Part shown: positions 52,402 to 61,423 of the stretch, one piece after another
Layout: each line of letters starts with the position of its first letter
Numbering within the stretch: the stretch's first letter is position 1
From: an uncultured Tateyamaria sp.
GTDB lineage: Bacteria; Pseudomonadota; Alphaproteobacteria; Rhodobacterales; Rhodobacteraceae
Direction: 5' to 3'
Assembly: GCF_947496075.1 (NCBI RefSeq)
Contig: NZ_CANMBJ010000006.1
Location: 481,001 to 545,000, forward strand
Length of the DNA stretch: 64,000 bases
Made by a program: the position numbers and the translations under genes
The notes under the pieces: model-generated
What the model saw: the letters and a program-made list of their open reading frames with translations, nothing else
What the model was told of the DNA's origin: nothing
Database searches by the model: none

Positions 52402-53290
52402 GGACATCACCGCCCTTCGCACTGTGCAACTTGTCGCCCACCATCAAAGCTTTGCCGCCGTGGCGCGTGTGCTCGATGTTGATCCCAGCTCAGTCAGCCG
52501 GACAGTGGCAGGGATTGAGGGGCAGTTGGGATTGCGGCTGTTTCAACGCTCAACCCGGCAACTCACGCTGACCGAAGCCGGTTCGGTGTATCTGGCGCGG
52601 ATCGGCCCCTTGCTGGACGATATGGACCTTGCGCGAGACGCGGCGGCCGAGGTCAGCACACAGCCGTCTGGCCGCGTGCGGCTCACGGCGTCGGTCGCGT
52701 TCGGGCAAGAGGTGATCGTGCCACATCTCGCCGACATGCGTATGGCACTGCCCGAAATCGAGCTTGAACTGATCCTGAACGACCAGACGATCGACCTGGT
52801 TGCGGGCCAGATCGACATCGCCATCCGCCTTGCCCCTGCACCCAAGGGCGATCTGATCAGCACACGGCTCATGTCCACGCGTTATCGCGTGGTGGCGTCC
52901 CCGGACTATCTGGATCAACACGGCAGACCGCGGAAGCCGGAGGCACTGACAGACCATGCGTGCCTGCGCATGACCTTGCCGGACTACCGGACCGAATGGC
53001 GGTTTCGAAAAAACCAGACCGAGACGATCGTCGGGGTCACAGGCCCGATCCTGATCTCAAACGCCCTGGCCCTGCGCACAGCCGCGCGGAACGGGTTGGG
53101 TCCTGCGCTGTTGGCAAACTGGATGACCGAAACCGATCTGGCGCAGGGCACTCTGGTCGATCTGTTTCCGGACCACGACGTAACGGCGACCACCTTCGAT
53201 ACGGGGGCGTGGCTGCTGTACCCTAGCCGTACCTATCTGCCGACCAAGGTCCGAGCCGTCATTGATTTCCTGCGCGCCCGGTTGCGCTAG
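52400..53290 (+). CDS. LysR family transcriptional regulator
   Basis: 296 residues. The N-terminal helix-turn-helix (SFAAVARVLDVDPSSVSRTV at about 19-38) is followed by a periplasmic-binding-like effector domain with VRLTASVAFGQEVIVPHLAD. It is of the CrgA/AaeR-like branch often adjacent to oxidoreductases. It probably regulates the divergent yceI-SDR pair. The effector is unknown. Its last 4 bases overlap the convergent Lrp gene. Confidence 0.9.
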   Translation: MDITALRTVQLVAHHQSFAAVARVLDVDPSSVSRTVAGIEGQLGLRLFQRSTRQLTLTEAGSVYLARIGPLLDDMDLARDAAAEVSTQPSGRVRLTASVAFGQEVIVPHLADMRMALPEIELELILNDQTIDLVAGQIDIAIRLAPAPKGDLISTRLMSTRYRVVASPDYLDQHGRPRKPEALTDHACLRMTLPDYRTEWRFRKNQTETIVGVTGPILISNALALRTAARNGLGPALLANWMTETDLAQGTLVDLFPDHDVTATTFDTGAWLLYPSRTYLPTKVRAVIDFLRARLR

Positions 53291-53745
53291 AACCCGATGC
53301 CGGTGTTGCGCTTGATTTCACGCAAGACAACGTTGGTCTGTGCACTGGCAACCGCGGATAGGCGGAACAGGAACGTCTCAAGAAAGGCGTTGTAGGCTTC
53401 CAGATCGCGGCACAGCACGCGCATCTGGTAGTCGGATTGGCCTGTGGTGGCATAGCATTCCACAACTTCGCGCCGTGTCGACACCGCCTGGATAAAGGCG
53501 TTCAACTCGTCCTCGGAATGGCGGGCCAGTTGCACATGTACGATGGCCTGAAAGGTCAGGCCCGCCGCTGTAGCGTTCACGACCGCGCCATAGCGGTCGA
53601 TGATACCTGCCTCCTCCAGCGCTTTCACCCGCCGCCAGCACGCGGACGGCGACATGCCTGCCGCATCCGCGAGGTCAGCGTTGGAGATGCGGCTGTCCGC
53701 TTGAAGATGCTTCAAAAGGATGTGGTCGCGGTGATCCATCTTCAT
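53287..53745 (-). CDS. Lrp/AsnC family transcriptional regulator
   Basis: 152 residues. The helix-turn-helix is ISNADLADAAGMSPSACWRR and is followed by a RAM/ACT-like ligand domain with YATTGQSDYQMRVLCRDLEA. The start at 53745 (MKMDHRD) or 53739 (MDHRD) is uncertain by two residues. Members sense amino acids and control their catabolism. It is divergent from the indolepyruvate ferredoxin oxidoreductase gene, a common partnership, so it likely responds to an aromatic or branched amino acid and controls that gene. Confidence 0.92.
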   Translation of the reverse strand: MKMDHRDHILLKHLQADSRISNADLADAAGMSPSACWRRVKALEEAGIIDRYGAVVNATAAGLTFQAIVHVQLARHSEDELNAFIQAVSTRREVVECYATTGQSDYQMRVLCRDLEAYNAFLETFLFRLSAVASAQTNVVLREIKRNTGIGF

Positions 53746-53869
53746 GTGGGTAATTTATCCATCTTGTAGACTGAAATCGGTATGGCTTTTCACACATTAG
53801 GCCATTCGCAGAGAAACTGAAATCCTTTCCCACCCAAGAACCGCGATACTATTGGAAAGGAGGCCGCAC

Positions 53870-56800
53870 ATGTCGGACCCACGCCACCGCTTTGACACCT
53901 ACGCTCTCCACGACCGCTATGACCGAACGGAAGGACGCGTGTTCCTGACCGGAACGCAAGCGCTGGTGCGCATCATGCTGGACCAGGCGCGACGAGATCG
54001 GGCGGCCGGGCGCAACACGGCTGGTTTTATCTCGGGCTATCGCGGGTCGCCGCTTGGTGGGTTCGATCTGGAGCTGTGGCGGGCACAGCAGCGGACCGAT
54101 GCTGCAGGCATCACGTTCATGCCCGCAGTCAACGAAGACCTTGGGGCGACCGCAGTCCTTGGCGCGCAACAGGCTGTGTTGGACCCTGGTTGTCAGCACG
54201 ACGGTATCTTTTCCATGTGGTACGGCAAGGGACCGGGGGTGGACCGGTCCGGCGATGCATTGAAACACGGCAACGCCTATGGATCGTCACCCCTGGGTGG
54301 CGTCTTGGTCGTAGCGGGGGACGATCATGGCTGTGTGTCATCCTCAATGCCGCACCAATCCGATGTTGCATTCATGACGTGGTTCATGCCCACGCTGAAC
54401 CCGGCCTCGGTGGCCGAATATCTGACCTTTGGCGCATGGGGCTTCGCGCTCAGCCGGTTTTCGGGAACATGGGTGGGGTTCAAGGCCATTTCGGAAACCG
54501 TGGAAAGCGGGGCGTCGGTGATCCTGCCGCCCGGTCCAGTCTTTGCCCAACCGGATTACGTCGCCCCACCCGGTGGTCTGCATATCCGCCCATCGGATTT
54601 GCCCAGTCCCGAGATCGAGGTGCGCATCGGGCACAAGCTGGACGCGGTACAGGCCTTTGCGCAGGCCAACCCGATTGATTGGCGCATCTATGATGTGCCT
54701 GACGCGCATTTCGGCTTTGTGACGACCGGCAAGGCGCATTTGGACTTGATGGAGGCGCTGCGCCTTCTTGGCCTCGATGAAGCCACGTGCCGCGCCCACG
54801 GTATCGACATCTACAAGGTCGGCATGGTCTGGCCGCTGGCCTTGCGCGACGCGCGCGCCTTTGTGCGGGGCAAGCGCGAGGTCATGGTGATCGAGGAAAA
54901 GCGCGGGATCATCGAAAGCCAGTTCAAAGAGGCGTTTTACGATCTGCCGCGTGACATACCAGAGCGCATGGTGGGCAAGCATGACGAAACCGGCGCCCCC
55001 TTGGTCCCGTGGACCGGAGAGCTGAGCCCCAAGCTGCTCGCTCCCCTGATCGCCAAACGATTGCACGCCTTCGTTCCCGATCTGGACCTTCCTGCACGGG
55101 CCAAAGCGCAGCAAACACCGCCAAAGCTACTGAATGTCGAAGGCGCGACGCGCACCCCGTATTTTTGCTCGGGTTGTCCGCACAATACTTCGACCAAGGT
55201 GCCTGAAGGGTCCAAGGCGGCGTCAGGCATAGGTTGCCATGTCATGGCCTCGTGGATGGACCGGGACACAGGTGGTTATGCGCAGATGGGCGGCGAGGGT
55301 GTGCCCTGGGTCGCGGCCTCGAAATTCAACGGCGGTAAGCATATCTTCCAGAACCTTGGCGAAGGCACATGGTATCACTCCGGGTCTCTGGCGATCCGAC
55401 AAGCCGTCGCCGCAGGGACGAACATCACCTATAAAGTGCTCTACAACGATGCGGTCGCGATGACGGGCGGGCAGCCTGTTGACGGCCCGGTCAGTGCCGC
55501 CGGCATTGCGTGGTCCAGTCGGGCAGAAGGTGTAGACCGGATCGCTCTGGTGTCCGACGACATTGCCAAGTTTTCACGGCCCGACTTTCCCCCGGGCACC
55601 AGCTTCCATGCCCGACAGGCGCTGGACGCTGTGCAGCGTGAGCTGCGCGAGGTGCCGGGTGTGACGGTTCTGATCTACGAACAGACCTGCGCCACAGAAA
55701 AGCGCCGCCGCCGCAAGCGGGCGGAATTGCCGCCTGTCTCGACCTCTGCCGTGATCAACCCCGAGGTGTGCGAAGGCTGCGGCGATTGTTCAGTCGAAAG
55801 CAATTGTCTGAGCGTGGAGCCTTTGGAAACGCCCTTGGGGCGCAAGCGGCGCATCAACCAATCGACCTGCAACGCCGATATGTCCTGCCTCAACGGCTTC
55901 TGCCCCAGCTTTGTCACGGTCGAGGGTGCGACGCGGAAGACACCCAAAGCCATGGAGTTTGATATAGAAGCCGCGTTTGGCGGCCTCCCCGAACCAACCC
56001 TTCCAAAACTGGGCACACCCTTTGACTTGCTGGTCACCGGCGTGGGCGGAACGGGCGTCGTGACCGTCGGCGCACTCATCACCATGGCGGCACATCTTGA
56101 GGGGCGTGGGGCTTCCGTTCTCGACTTCACCGGCTTTGCCCAGAAATTCGGGACGGTTCTCAGCTACATTCGGTTGGGGCAGACACCGGACGACCTGCAT
56201 CAGGTGCGGATCGAAGAGGCTGCGGCGGATGCGGTTATCGCCTGTGACATTGTGGTGTCGTCAGCGCCCAAGGCGTCGGCCCATTATCATCCCGGCACCC
56301 GCATGGTGCTGAACCGGGCAGAGATGCCCACCGGTGATCTGGTCCTGCACCGCGACGCAAGCCTGCGCGTCGATGATCGCGAGGCGGCCATCGCTGGTGT
56401 GATCGGCGTGAATAACTTGACCACGTGTGATGCGAATGCGCTAGCGGAACGCATGCTAGGGGATAGCGTGTTTGCAAATGTCATGCTGCTGGGGATGGCA
56501 TGGCAAAAGGGTCTCGTTCCTGTCAGTGAGATGGCCTTGAAGCAGGCCATTCACCTCAATGGCGTGGCAGTCGATAAGAACGCCCGCGCCTTCGAGATCG
56601 GGCGCATCTGGGCGTATGATCCGGCGGCCTTTGCTGCTCCCAGCCGTTCACAGGCACCCCAAACCGTGGACAAGATCATCGCGCATCGCGCGGCCTTGCT
56701 GGTAGACTATCAGGGTGAAACCTATGCGCAGCGCTACCGCGACACGTTGGCCCGCTACACCGCAGGGTTTGACGATGAAAGCCAGCGCCTCGCGGCCAAG

Positions 56801-57274
56801 TCGCTGTACAAGCTGATGGCCTACAAGGACGAGTACGAGGTGGCCCGTCTGCATACCGAAACAGGGTTTGCCGAAAGCCTCTCAGAGCAATTCGACGGTG
56901 ATTTCATGGTCCATCACCATCTCGCGCCGCCAATTCTGTCATGGAAAACTGATGCACGCGGCCGCCCGCTAAAGCGTCGCTTTGGGCCATGGATGACCCG
57001 CGCAATGACAGCGTTGGCCAAGGGCAAATGCCTGCGTGGGACCGCGTTCGATCCGTTTGGCCACACGGCGGAACGGCGCGAAGAACGGGCGCTGATCGAC
57101 TGGTATGTTTCGGGTCTCGACCGTCTCAGCCACGGCATCACAGACCACGAAGCGGCCCGCGCATTCCTTGGTGCACCGCTGGAGTTTCGCGGCTTCGGCC
57201 CTGTCAAAGCCGACGCCGTCGCGCGGCTGAAACCGGAGGCTGATGTCGCTCTGGAGAAAGCTAGTAGTCGCTGA
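53870..57274 (+). CDS. Indolepyruvate ferredoxin oxidoreductase, fused IorA-IorB type
   Basis: 1134 residues from the ATG at 53870 with GGAAAGGAGG just upstream. The N-terminal pyruvate ferredoxin oxidoreductase-like and TPP domains include SGYRGSPLGGFDLELWRAQQ, and a conserved CSGCPHNTS. Around residue 635 a cysteine-rich segment (EGCGDCSVESNC, later MSCLNGFCPSF) would bind a 4Fe-4S cluster. The IorB-like part begins GVGGTGVVTVGALIT. The enzyme oxidatively decarboxylates aryl pyruvates such as indolepyruvate or phenylpyruvate to aryl-acetyl-CoA, passing electrons to ferredoxin. It is the aerobic fused form common in proteobacteria. Its 3' end overlaps the convergent isomerase gene by 14 bases. 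Confidence 0.93.
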   Translation: MSDPRHRFDTYALHDRYDRTEGRVFLTGTQALVRIMLDQARRDRAAGRNTAGFISGYRGSPLGGFDLELWRAQQRTDAAGITFMPAVNEDLGATAVLGAQQAVLDPGCQHDGIFSMWYGKGPGVDRSGDALKHGNAYGSSPLGGVLVVAGDDHGCVSSSMPHQSDVAFMTWFMPTLNPASVAEYLTFGAWGFALSRFSGTWVGFKAISETVESGASVILPPGPVFAQPDYVAPPGGLHIRPSDLPSPEIEVRIGHKLDAVQAFAQANPIDWRIYDVPDAHFGFVTTGKAHLDLMEALRLLGLDEATCRAHGIDIYKVGMVWPLALRDARAFVRGKREVMVIEEKRGIIESQFKEAFYDLPRDIPERMVGKHDETGAPLVPWTGELSPKLLAPLIAKRLHAFVPDLDLPARAKAQQTPPKLLNVEGATRTPYFCSGCPHNTSTKVPEGSKAASGIGCHVMASWMDRDTGGYAQMGGEGVPWVAASKFNGGKHIFQNLGEGTWYHSGSLAIRQAVAAGTNITYKVLYNDAVAMTGGQPVDGPVSAAGIAWSSRAEGVDRIALVSDDIAKFSRPDFPPGTSFHARQALDAVQRELREVPGVTVLIYEQTCATEKRRRRKRAELPPVSTSAVINPEVCEGCGDCSVESNCLSVEPLETPLGRKRRINQSTCNADMSCLNGFCPSFVTVEGATRKTPKAMEFDIEAAFGGLPEPTLPKLGTPFDLLVTGVGGTGVVTVGALITMAAHLEGRGASVLDFTGFAQKFGTVLSYIRLGQTPDDLHQVRIEEAAADAVIACDIVVSSAPKASAHYHPGTRMVLNRAEMPTGDLVLHRDASLRVDDREAAIAGVIGVNNLTTCDANALAERMLGDSVFANVMLLGMAWQKGLVPVSEMALKQAIHLNGVAVDKNARAFEIGRIWAYDPAAFAAPSRSQAPQTVDKIIAHRAALLVDYQGETYAQRYRDTLARYTAGFDDESQRLAAKSLYKLMAYKDEYEVARLHTETGFAESLSEQFDGDFMVHHHLAPPILSWKTDARGRPLKRRFGPWMTRAMTALAKGKCLRGTAFDPFGHTAERREERALIDWYVSGLDRLSHGITDHEAARAFLGAPLEFRGFGPVKADAVARLKPEADVALEKASSR

Positions 57275-57926
57275 CCAGAAGGTGTGTCGGGGCCACGTCC
57301 TCTTCGATGTCGGAAAACCGCCCGATGGGCTCGGCAAAGATATTGTCGGTCAGATCGTCGTTTACGGTCGACACCTCGTGAATCAGGCAATCGCCGCCCT
57401 CACCCCAAAAGGCGTGCCAGGTGGTGGGTGTCAGCGTCACGGACGCGCCCACGGGCAGCTTTAAATGTCCCCCAGCAGGCAAGGTCACCGGAACGCCATC
57501 GGTCAGCACCTGAACGTCCGCCTTGCGATCCATCTGCCCCTCGGCATCGCAGGTGAACAGTTCCAGCACCAGCGTGGCCCCACCACGGTTGATGATATCC
57601 TCGGTCTTCAGCACATGGCGGTGCATTGGTGACAGCTGGTCCTGACGCGAGATCATAAGCTTCTCGGCATAGAGCATCGCACCCTGCTGCCCCATTTCGG
57701 TCAGATCGCCATTGCGCATGGTAAACAGGAACAAACCCATCTCATCAAAGCGACCCTGTCCGTAATCCGTAATGTCCCAGCCGAGGCCCCGGTCGCGGAT
57801 ATGGGCGGCCTTGTCGCTGCGCATCTCGTCCGGTGTCCAGCCGCCAAAGGGCGGCACGGTCCAGCCGTGCTTGATAAAGAACGCGGCCCCTTCGGCCAGG
57901 ATGTCATTCACGCGGGATCGTTTCAT
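57261..57926 (-). CDS. D-lyxose/D-mannose isomerase family protein
   Basis: 221 residues from an ATG at 57926, 4 bases after the kinase stop; a longer start at 57995 would overlap the kinase gene. It fits the small cupin-fold D-lyxose ketol-isomerase family. GWDITDYGQGRFDEMGLFLF and YAEKLMISRQDQLSPMHRHV are characteristic, the latter with lysine and histidines at the metal site; a later TPTTWHAFWGEGG supplies another histidine. Members isomerise D-lyxose/D-xylulose and D-mannose/D-fructose. At the end of a fructose/mannose importer operon beside a PfkB fructokinase it would convert mannose to fructose before phosphorylation. Confidence 0.83.
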   Translation of the reverse strand: MKRSRVNDILAEGAAFFIKHGWTVPPFGGWTPDEMRSDKAAHIRDRGLGWDITDYGQGRFDEMGLFLFTMRNGDLTEMGQQGAMLYAEKLMISRQDQLSPMHRHVLKTEDIINRGGATLVLELFTCDAEGQMDRKADVQVLTDGVPVTLPAGGHLKLPVGASVTLTPTTWHAFWGEGGDCLIHEVSTVNDDLTDNIFAEPIGRFSDIEEDVAPTHLLVSDY

Positions 57927-57930
57927 GGGA

Positions 57931-58845
57931 TCAGTCCAGTTCAGTTTGCCAAGGCGGGTTTGCCCCAGCGCGAGAGACGGTGATAGCGGCGGCACGGGCG
58001 GCCAGGGTCAGCATATCCGTCAGCGTGCCCTCGTCCAGCATTGCAACATCCGAAGGCGACAACGCGCCAGCGCGGCGCAGGGCTGCAAGGCAACCCGCAT
58101 TGAACGTGTCACCAGCGCCAACTGTGTCAACGACTGCCGCCTTTTCCGCAGCAACCCGCACCCGTGTGCCATTTGACAGATGCGCCGTCGCTCCGTCGCC
58201 CCCTTCGGTCAGCAGAAGCAACTTCGGCCCCATGTCCAGAACGGCCCGCGCCTTGGCGTCCAGATCGCCGTCGGGCACCAGCCAGCCGATGTCATCATCC
58301 GACAGCTTCACGATGTCCGCGCGCTCGATCAGCTTGGTCAAACGGGCGCGATACCCGTCGTGATCAGAGACAAAGCCGGGGCGGATGTTGGGGTCTGCCA
58401 TCACCAGCCGATCTGCGGGTTGGGACAGGGCCAAATCCAGCAGGCTGTCCGCCACCGGCGGGTTGCAGAGAGAGATACCGCCGAAGAACATTGCCTCTAT
58501 CCCCGCGGGGACAGCAGCAATATCAACAGGTTGGATGTTCCGCGTAGCGGTTTCGTCGTCATAGAACGTGTAGGTGGCATTGCCCTGATCCAGATGCACA
58601 AAGGCCAGCGTCGTGTTGCGGTTGCTGCGCACGGCATGGTCGGTAGAGACATGGCTGGCGGTCAGGTGATCCGCGATCATTGCACCAAACGGGTCCGAGG
58701 ACAGGCCGGTGATCAGCCCGACGGGTTCGCCCAAGCGGCCCAAGGCCACGGCGGTGTTCAGCACCGCGCCTCCGACATGTGGCACGTAAGCGCCGTGGGC
58801 ATTCGGGATCATGTCGATCAGGGCTTCGCCCGCGCAAAGTATCAT
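57931..58845 (-). CDS. PfkB family carbohydrate kinase, probable fructokinase
   Basis: 304 residues. ILCAGEALIDMIPNAHGAYV is the N-terminal start typical of fructokinase and 2-keto-3-deoxygluconate kinases, with HVGGAVLNTAVALGRLGEPV after it. DTVGAGDTFNAGCLAAL is the PfkB signature 2 with the catalytic aspartate. It likely phosphorylates fructose released by the FrcBCA importer. It overlaps frcK by 4 bases and is followed by the isomerase gene. Ribose or other sugars remain possible. Confidence 0.9.
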   Translation of the reverse strand: MILCAGEALIDMIPNAHGAYVPHVGGAVLNTAVALGRLGEPVGLITGLSSDPFGAMIADHLTASHVSTDHAVRSNRNTTLAFVHLDQGNATYTFYDDETATRNIQPVDIAAVPAGIEAMFFGGISLCNPPVADSLLDLALSQPADRLVMADPNIRPGFVSDHDGYRARLTKLIERADIVKLSDDDIGWLVPDGDLDAKARAVLDMGPKLLLLTEGGDGATAHLSNGTRVRVAAEKAAVVDTVGAGDTFNAGCLAALRRAGALSPSDVAMLDEGTLTDMLTLAARAAAITVSRAGANPPWQTELD

Positions 58846-59459
58846 TGGTCTATCTCGTTCAATGTGAGGTCGGCAGGTGCCGAGTGAGTCAGCACGGTGG
58901 TGATATTCGGCACATCGTTGGTGTCAATCCATGCCTGTGCATCAGGCTTGCCATGTTCGGCCCAGCGGGCCTTCAGCCGGTCGATCAACAGATCCATCGG
59001 GGGGTACAGCGCGATCGAGAATGTCCAGAGATCGTGCAGCTTGGTCCAGGGCGGTGTGTCGAGAAGCAGGTAGTTTCCCTCGACCAGCACCGTGCTGCAG
59101 CCCGCCTCGACCCGTCCCGCGCCTGCTACGGCGATTTCGCGGGTACGGTCAAAGACAGGAAACACAATCGGGTCGGGCGATTGCAGGGCGGTTATCAGCC
59201 GGCAAAAGCCATCGGCATCGAACGTGTGTGGTGCCCCCTTGCGGTTGTTCGTCCCGTCGCGTTCCAGCAGGCAGTCGTCAAGGTGAAACCCATCCATCGG
59301 CACCACGGCAACGTGCTCGCCTTGCTGTGACAGCCGCGCGGCAAGGGTTTCTGCCAGCGTGCTCTTTCCGCTCGCAGGTGGCCCCGCCACGGCCACAAGA
59401 CGCCTGTGTGGTGCAGCGGGCCGATCAAGGATCTGCGCACAGATCTGGTCGAGGGTCAT
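58842..59459 (-). CDS. frcK: FrcK-like P-loop kinase of the uridine kinase/pantothenate kinase family
   Basis: 205 residues. VAVAGPPASGKSTLAETLAA is the Walker A loop and VPMDGFHLDDCLLERDGTNN is the segment with the acidic substrate-side residues seen in uridine kinase-like and YggC proteins. FrcK is the fourth gene of the rhizobial frcBCAK locus, where its exact substrate has not been settled as far as I recall. Here the order frcB-frcC-frcA-frcK is conserved. It starts 1 base after the frcA stop region and ends in a 4-base overlap with the PfkB kinase gene. Confidence 0.82.
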   Translation of the reverse strand: MTLDQICAQILDRPAAPHRRLVAVAGPPASGKSTLAETLAARLSQQGEHVAVVPMDGFHLDDCLLERDGTNNRKGAPHTFDADGFCRLITALQSPDPIVFPVFDRTREIAVAGAGRVEAGCSTVLVEGNYLLLDTPPWTKLHDLWTFSIALYPPMDLLIDRLKARWAEHGKPDAQAWIDTNDVPNITTVLTHSAPADLTLNEIDQ

Positions 59460-59460
59460 C

Positions 59461-60231
59461 TTACGCCGCCATCTCCGGGACGGCCGCGCCGGTCATGTAA
59501 GCAACAGCGTCGGACATCGAATGATCCTTGGGGTCGATTACACATAGGCGCTTGCCCAACCGGTGCACGTGGATGCGGTCAGCCACTTCGAAGACGTGCG
59601 GCATGTTGTGGCTGATCAGGATAATTGGGATACCCCGCGACCGCACATCAAGGATCAACTCAAGTACCTTGCGGCTTTCCTTGACCCCGAGGGCTGCCGT
59701 CGGCTCGTCAAGGATCACGACCTTGGACCCAAAAGCTGCTGCGCGCGCCACGGCGACCCCCTGACGCTGACCGCCAGACAGGCTTTCGACCGCCTGATTG
59801 ATGTTCTGGATCGTCGCAAGCCCCAGCTCGCTCAGCTTTTCGCGGGCAAACTTCTCCATCGCCTGCTTGTCGAGACGGCGAAACACCTTGCCCATGATCC
59901 CGGGTTTGCGCAACTCGCGCCCCATGAACATGTTATCCGCAATGGACAGGGCAGGGGACATGGCAAGCTGCTGGTAGACGGTTTCGATCCCTTCCTCGCG
60001 CGCCTCGATGGGCGAGCGGAACTTGACCTCGCGCCCCTCCAACCACACCTGCCCTTCGTCCGGGACAACCGCGCCCGACACGGCCTTGATCATCGAAGAT
60101 TTGCCCGCCCCGTTGTCGCCGATCACGGCAAGGATTTCGCCAGGCATGAGGTCAAAGTCGGCATGGTCAAGCGCTGTGACCTTGCCATAGCGTTTGACGA
60201 GGTTGCGGGCTTTGAGAATGGGTTCGGTCAT
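59461..60231 (-). CDS. frcA: Fructose ABC transporter ATPase
   Basis: 256 residues from the ATG at 60231, overlapping the permease stop by 4 bases; an upstream start at 60306 lies inside frcC. Walker A is GDNGAGKSSMIK, the signature LSGGQRQGVAVARA and Walker [13 protein letters not shown]. It is a single-domain sugar ATPase like FrcA of Sinorhizobium, and resembles the half-size XylG of this window. It energises FrcC. Confidence 0.9.
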   Translation of the reverse strand: MTEPILKARNLVKRYGKVTALDHADFDLMPGEILAVIGDNGAGKSSMIKAVSGAVVPDEGQVWLEGREVKFRSPIEAREEGIETVYQQLAMSPALSIADNMFMGRELRKPGIMGKVFRRLDKQAMEKFAREKLSELGLATIQNINQAVESLSGGQRQGVAVARAAAFGSKVVILDEPTAALGVKESRKVLELILDVRSRGIPIILISHNMPHVFEVADRIHVHRLGKRLCVIDPKDHSMSDAVAYMTGAAVPEMAA

Positions 60232-61295
60232 GCCGCCACCTTCCGTATCCATTGATCTACTGCGACGGCTGCGATGATCAGCATGCCGATCAGCATGAAG
60301 GTCCATTGCGGGTCCGCCCCTGCCATGCGCAGGCCCAGTTCGAACACGCCCACGATGAGGGCACCGAAGAGTGCGCCTGCAATCGATCCACGGCCGCCAA
60401 AGAGAGAGATGCCGCCGATCACCACGGCGGTGATGGATTGAATGTTGCCAATCACTCCGGTCGTTGCGGAGGGAGAGATCGACCCGAACCGCCCGATCAT
60501 CACCCAGCCTGCCAGCGCGCAGATGAACCCGGCGGCCATGTAGACGGACATGTAGGTCTTGTGCACATCCACGCCGGACAGTTCCGCCGCCTCGGGGTCA
60601 TCCCCGACAGCGTAGACATGTCTGCCCCACGCGGTAGATCGCAAGGCATAGGCCAACGCGATGAACAGGGCGATCATGCCCAGGACGCCAAGGGTGAATG
60701 TCGCACCGCCAAACTGGATCTTGGTCCCGAGGAATTGGAGAAAGGAAGCCTCCGCCTCGATGTCCTGCGACCGGATGGTTTCGTTGGCGGAATAGAGATA
60801 ATTCGCGGCCAGCACGATCTGCCACATGCCTAGTGTCACGATGAAGGGTGGCAGCTTCATACGGCTGACAAGCCATCCACTGATGGCGCCCAAAGTCGTG
60901 CCAACCGCCAAGCCGATGGCAACAGAGACAGCGGGTGGAACACCATAGCTGAAGGTCGCCTTACCCATAACAACGGTGCACAAAACGGCGATGGCTCCAA
61001 CGCTTAGGTCAATACCAGCCGTCAAGATGATCAGGGTCTGTGCGGCGGCCAGCACGCCTACGATCTGTACCTGTTGCAGGATCAGCGTCAGCGCGAAGGG
61101 CGAGAAAAAGCGCTGTCCCAGCAGGATGCCAAAGAGCGCGATGGAAAAGATCAGCACGATCAGCGGCACCAGTGATGGCGTCTGGTGCAGCGTATGCTGC
61201 ACGCGCCCGACAAGGCCTCGACGATGATCCTCGAACTCTGCGACGGTTGCATCGGCTGAAGTGGCTGCGGCTTCGTAGTTGTCCGATTGGGTCAT
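60228..61295 (-). CDS. frcC: Fructose ABC transporter permease
   Basis: 355 residues of the RbsC/XylH type with about ten helices. AAAQTLIILTAGIDLSVGAI is the family's conserved helix and HVYAVGDDPEAAELSGVDVH the cytoplasmic coupling segment. It forms the channel for fructose and, by analogy with Sinorhizobium, mannose and ribose. The 128-base gap from frcB holds an imperfect hairpin. Confidence 0.92.
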   Translation of the reverse strand: MTQSDNYEAAATSADATVAEFEDHRRGLVGRVQHTLHQTPSLVPLIVLIFSIALFGILLGQRFFSPFALTLILQQVQIVGVLAAAQTLIILTAGIDLSVGAIAVLCTVVMGKATFSYGVPPAVSVAIGLAVGTTLGAISGWLVSRMKLPPFIVTLGMWQIVLAANYLYSANETIRSQDIEAEASFLQFLGTKIQFGGATFTLGVLGMIALFIALAYALRSTAWGRHVYAVGDDPEAAELSGVDVHKTYMSVYMAAGFICALAGWVMIGRFGSISPSATTGVIGNIQSITAVVIGGISLFGGRGSIAGALFGALIVGVFELGLRMAGADPQWTFMLIGMLIIAAVAVDQWIRKVAA

Positions 61296-61323
61296 GGGTG
61301 GTCCCGATGTCAGGCAATGAAAT

Positions 61324-61346
61324 GGGGCAGGCGACGTGCCCGCCCC
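61324..61346 (-). promoter_or_regulatory. Intercistronic hairpin between frcB and frcC
   Basis: GGGGCAGGC and GCCCGCCCC pair with one mismatch around GACGT. As in xylF-xylH, a GC stem follows the binding-protein gene and precedes the permease gene, consistent with unequal expression. Confidence 0.45.
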
Positions 61347-61423
61347 AAGTATAGCTTAGTTCTTGTTGGTATTGGGAGGCCGGTGAGGCACCGGCGCTCC
61401 GCAATTTGATCTGCTTTCGCTGA

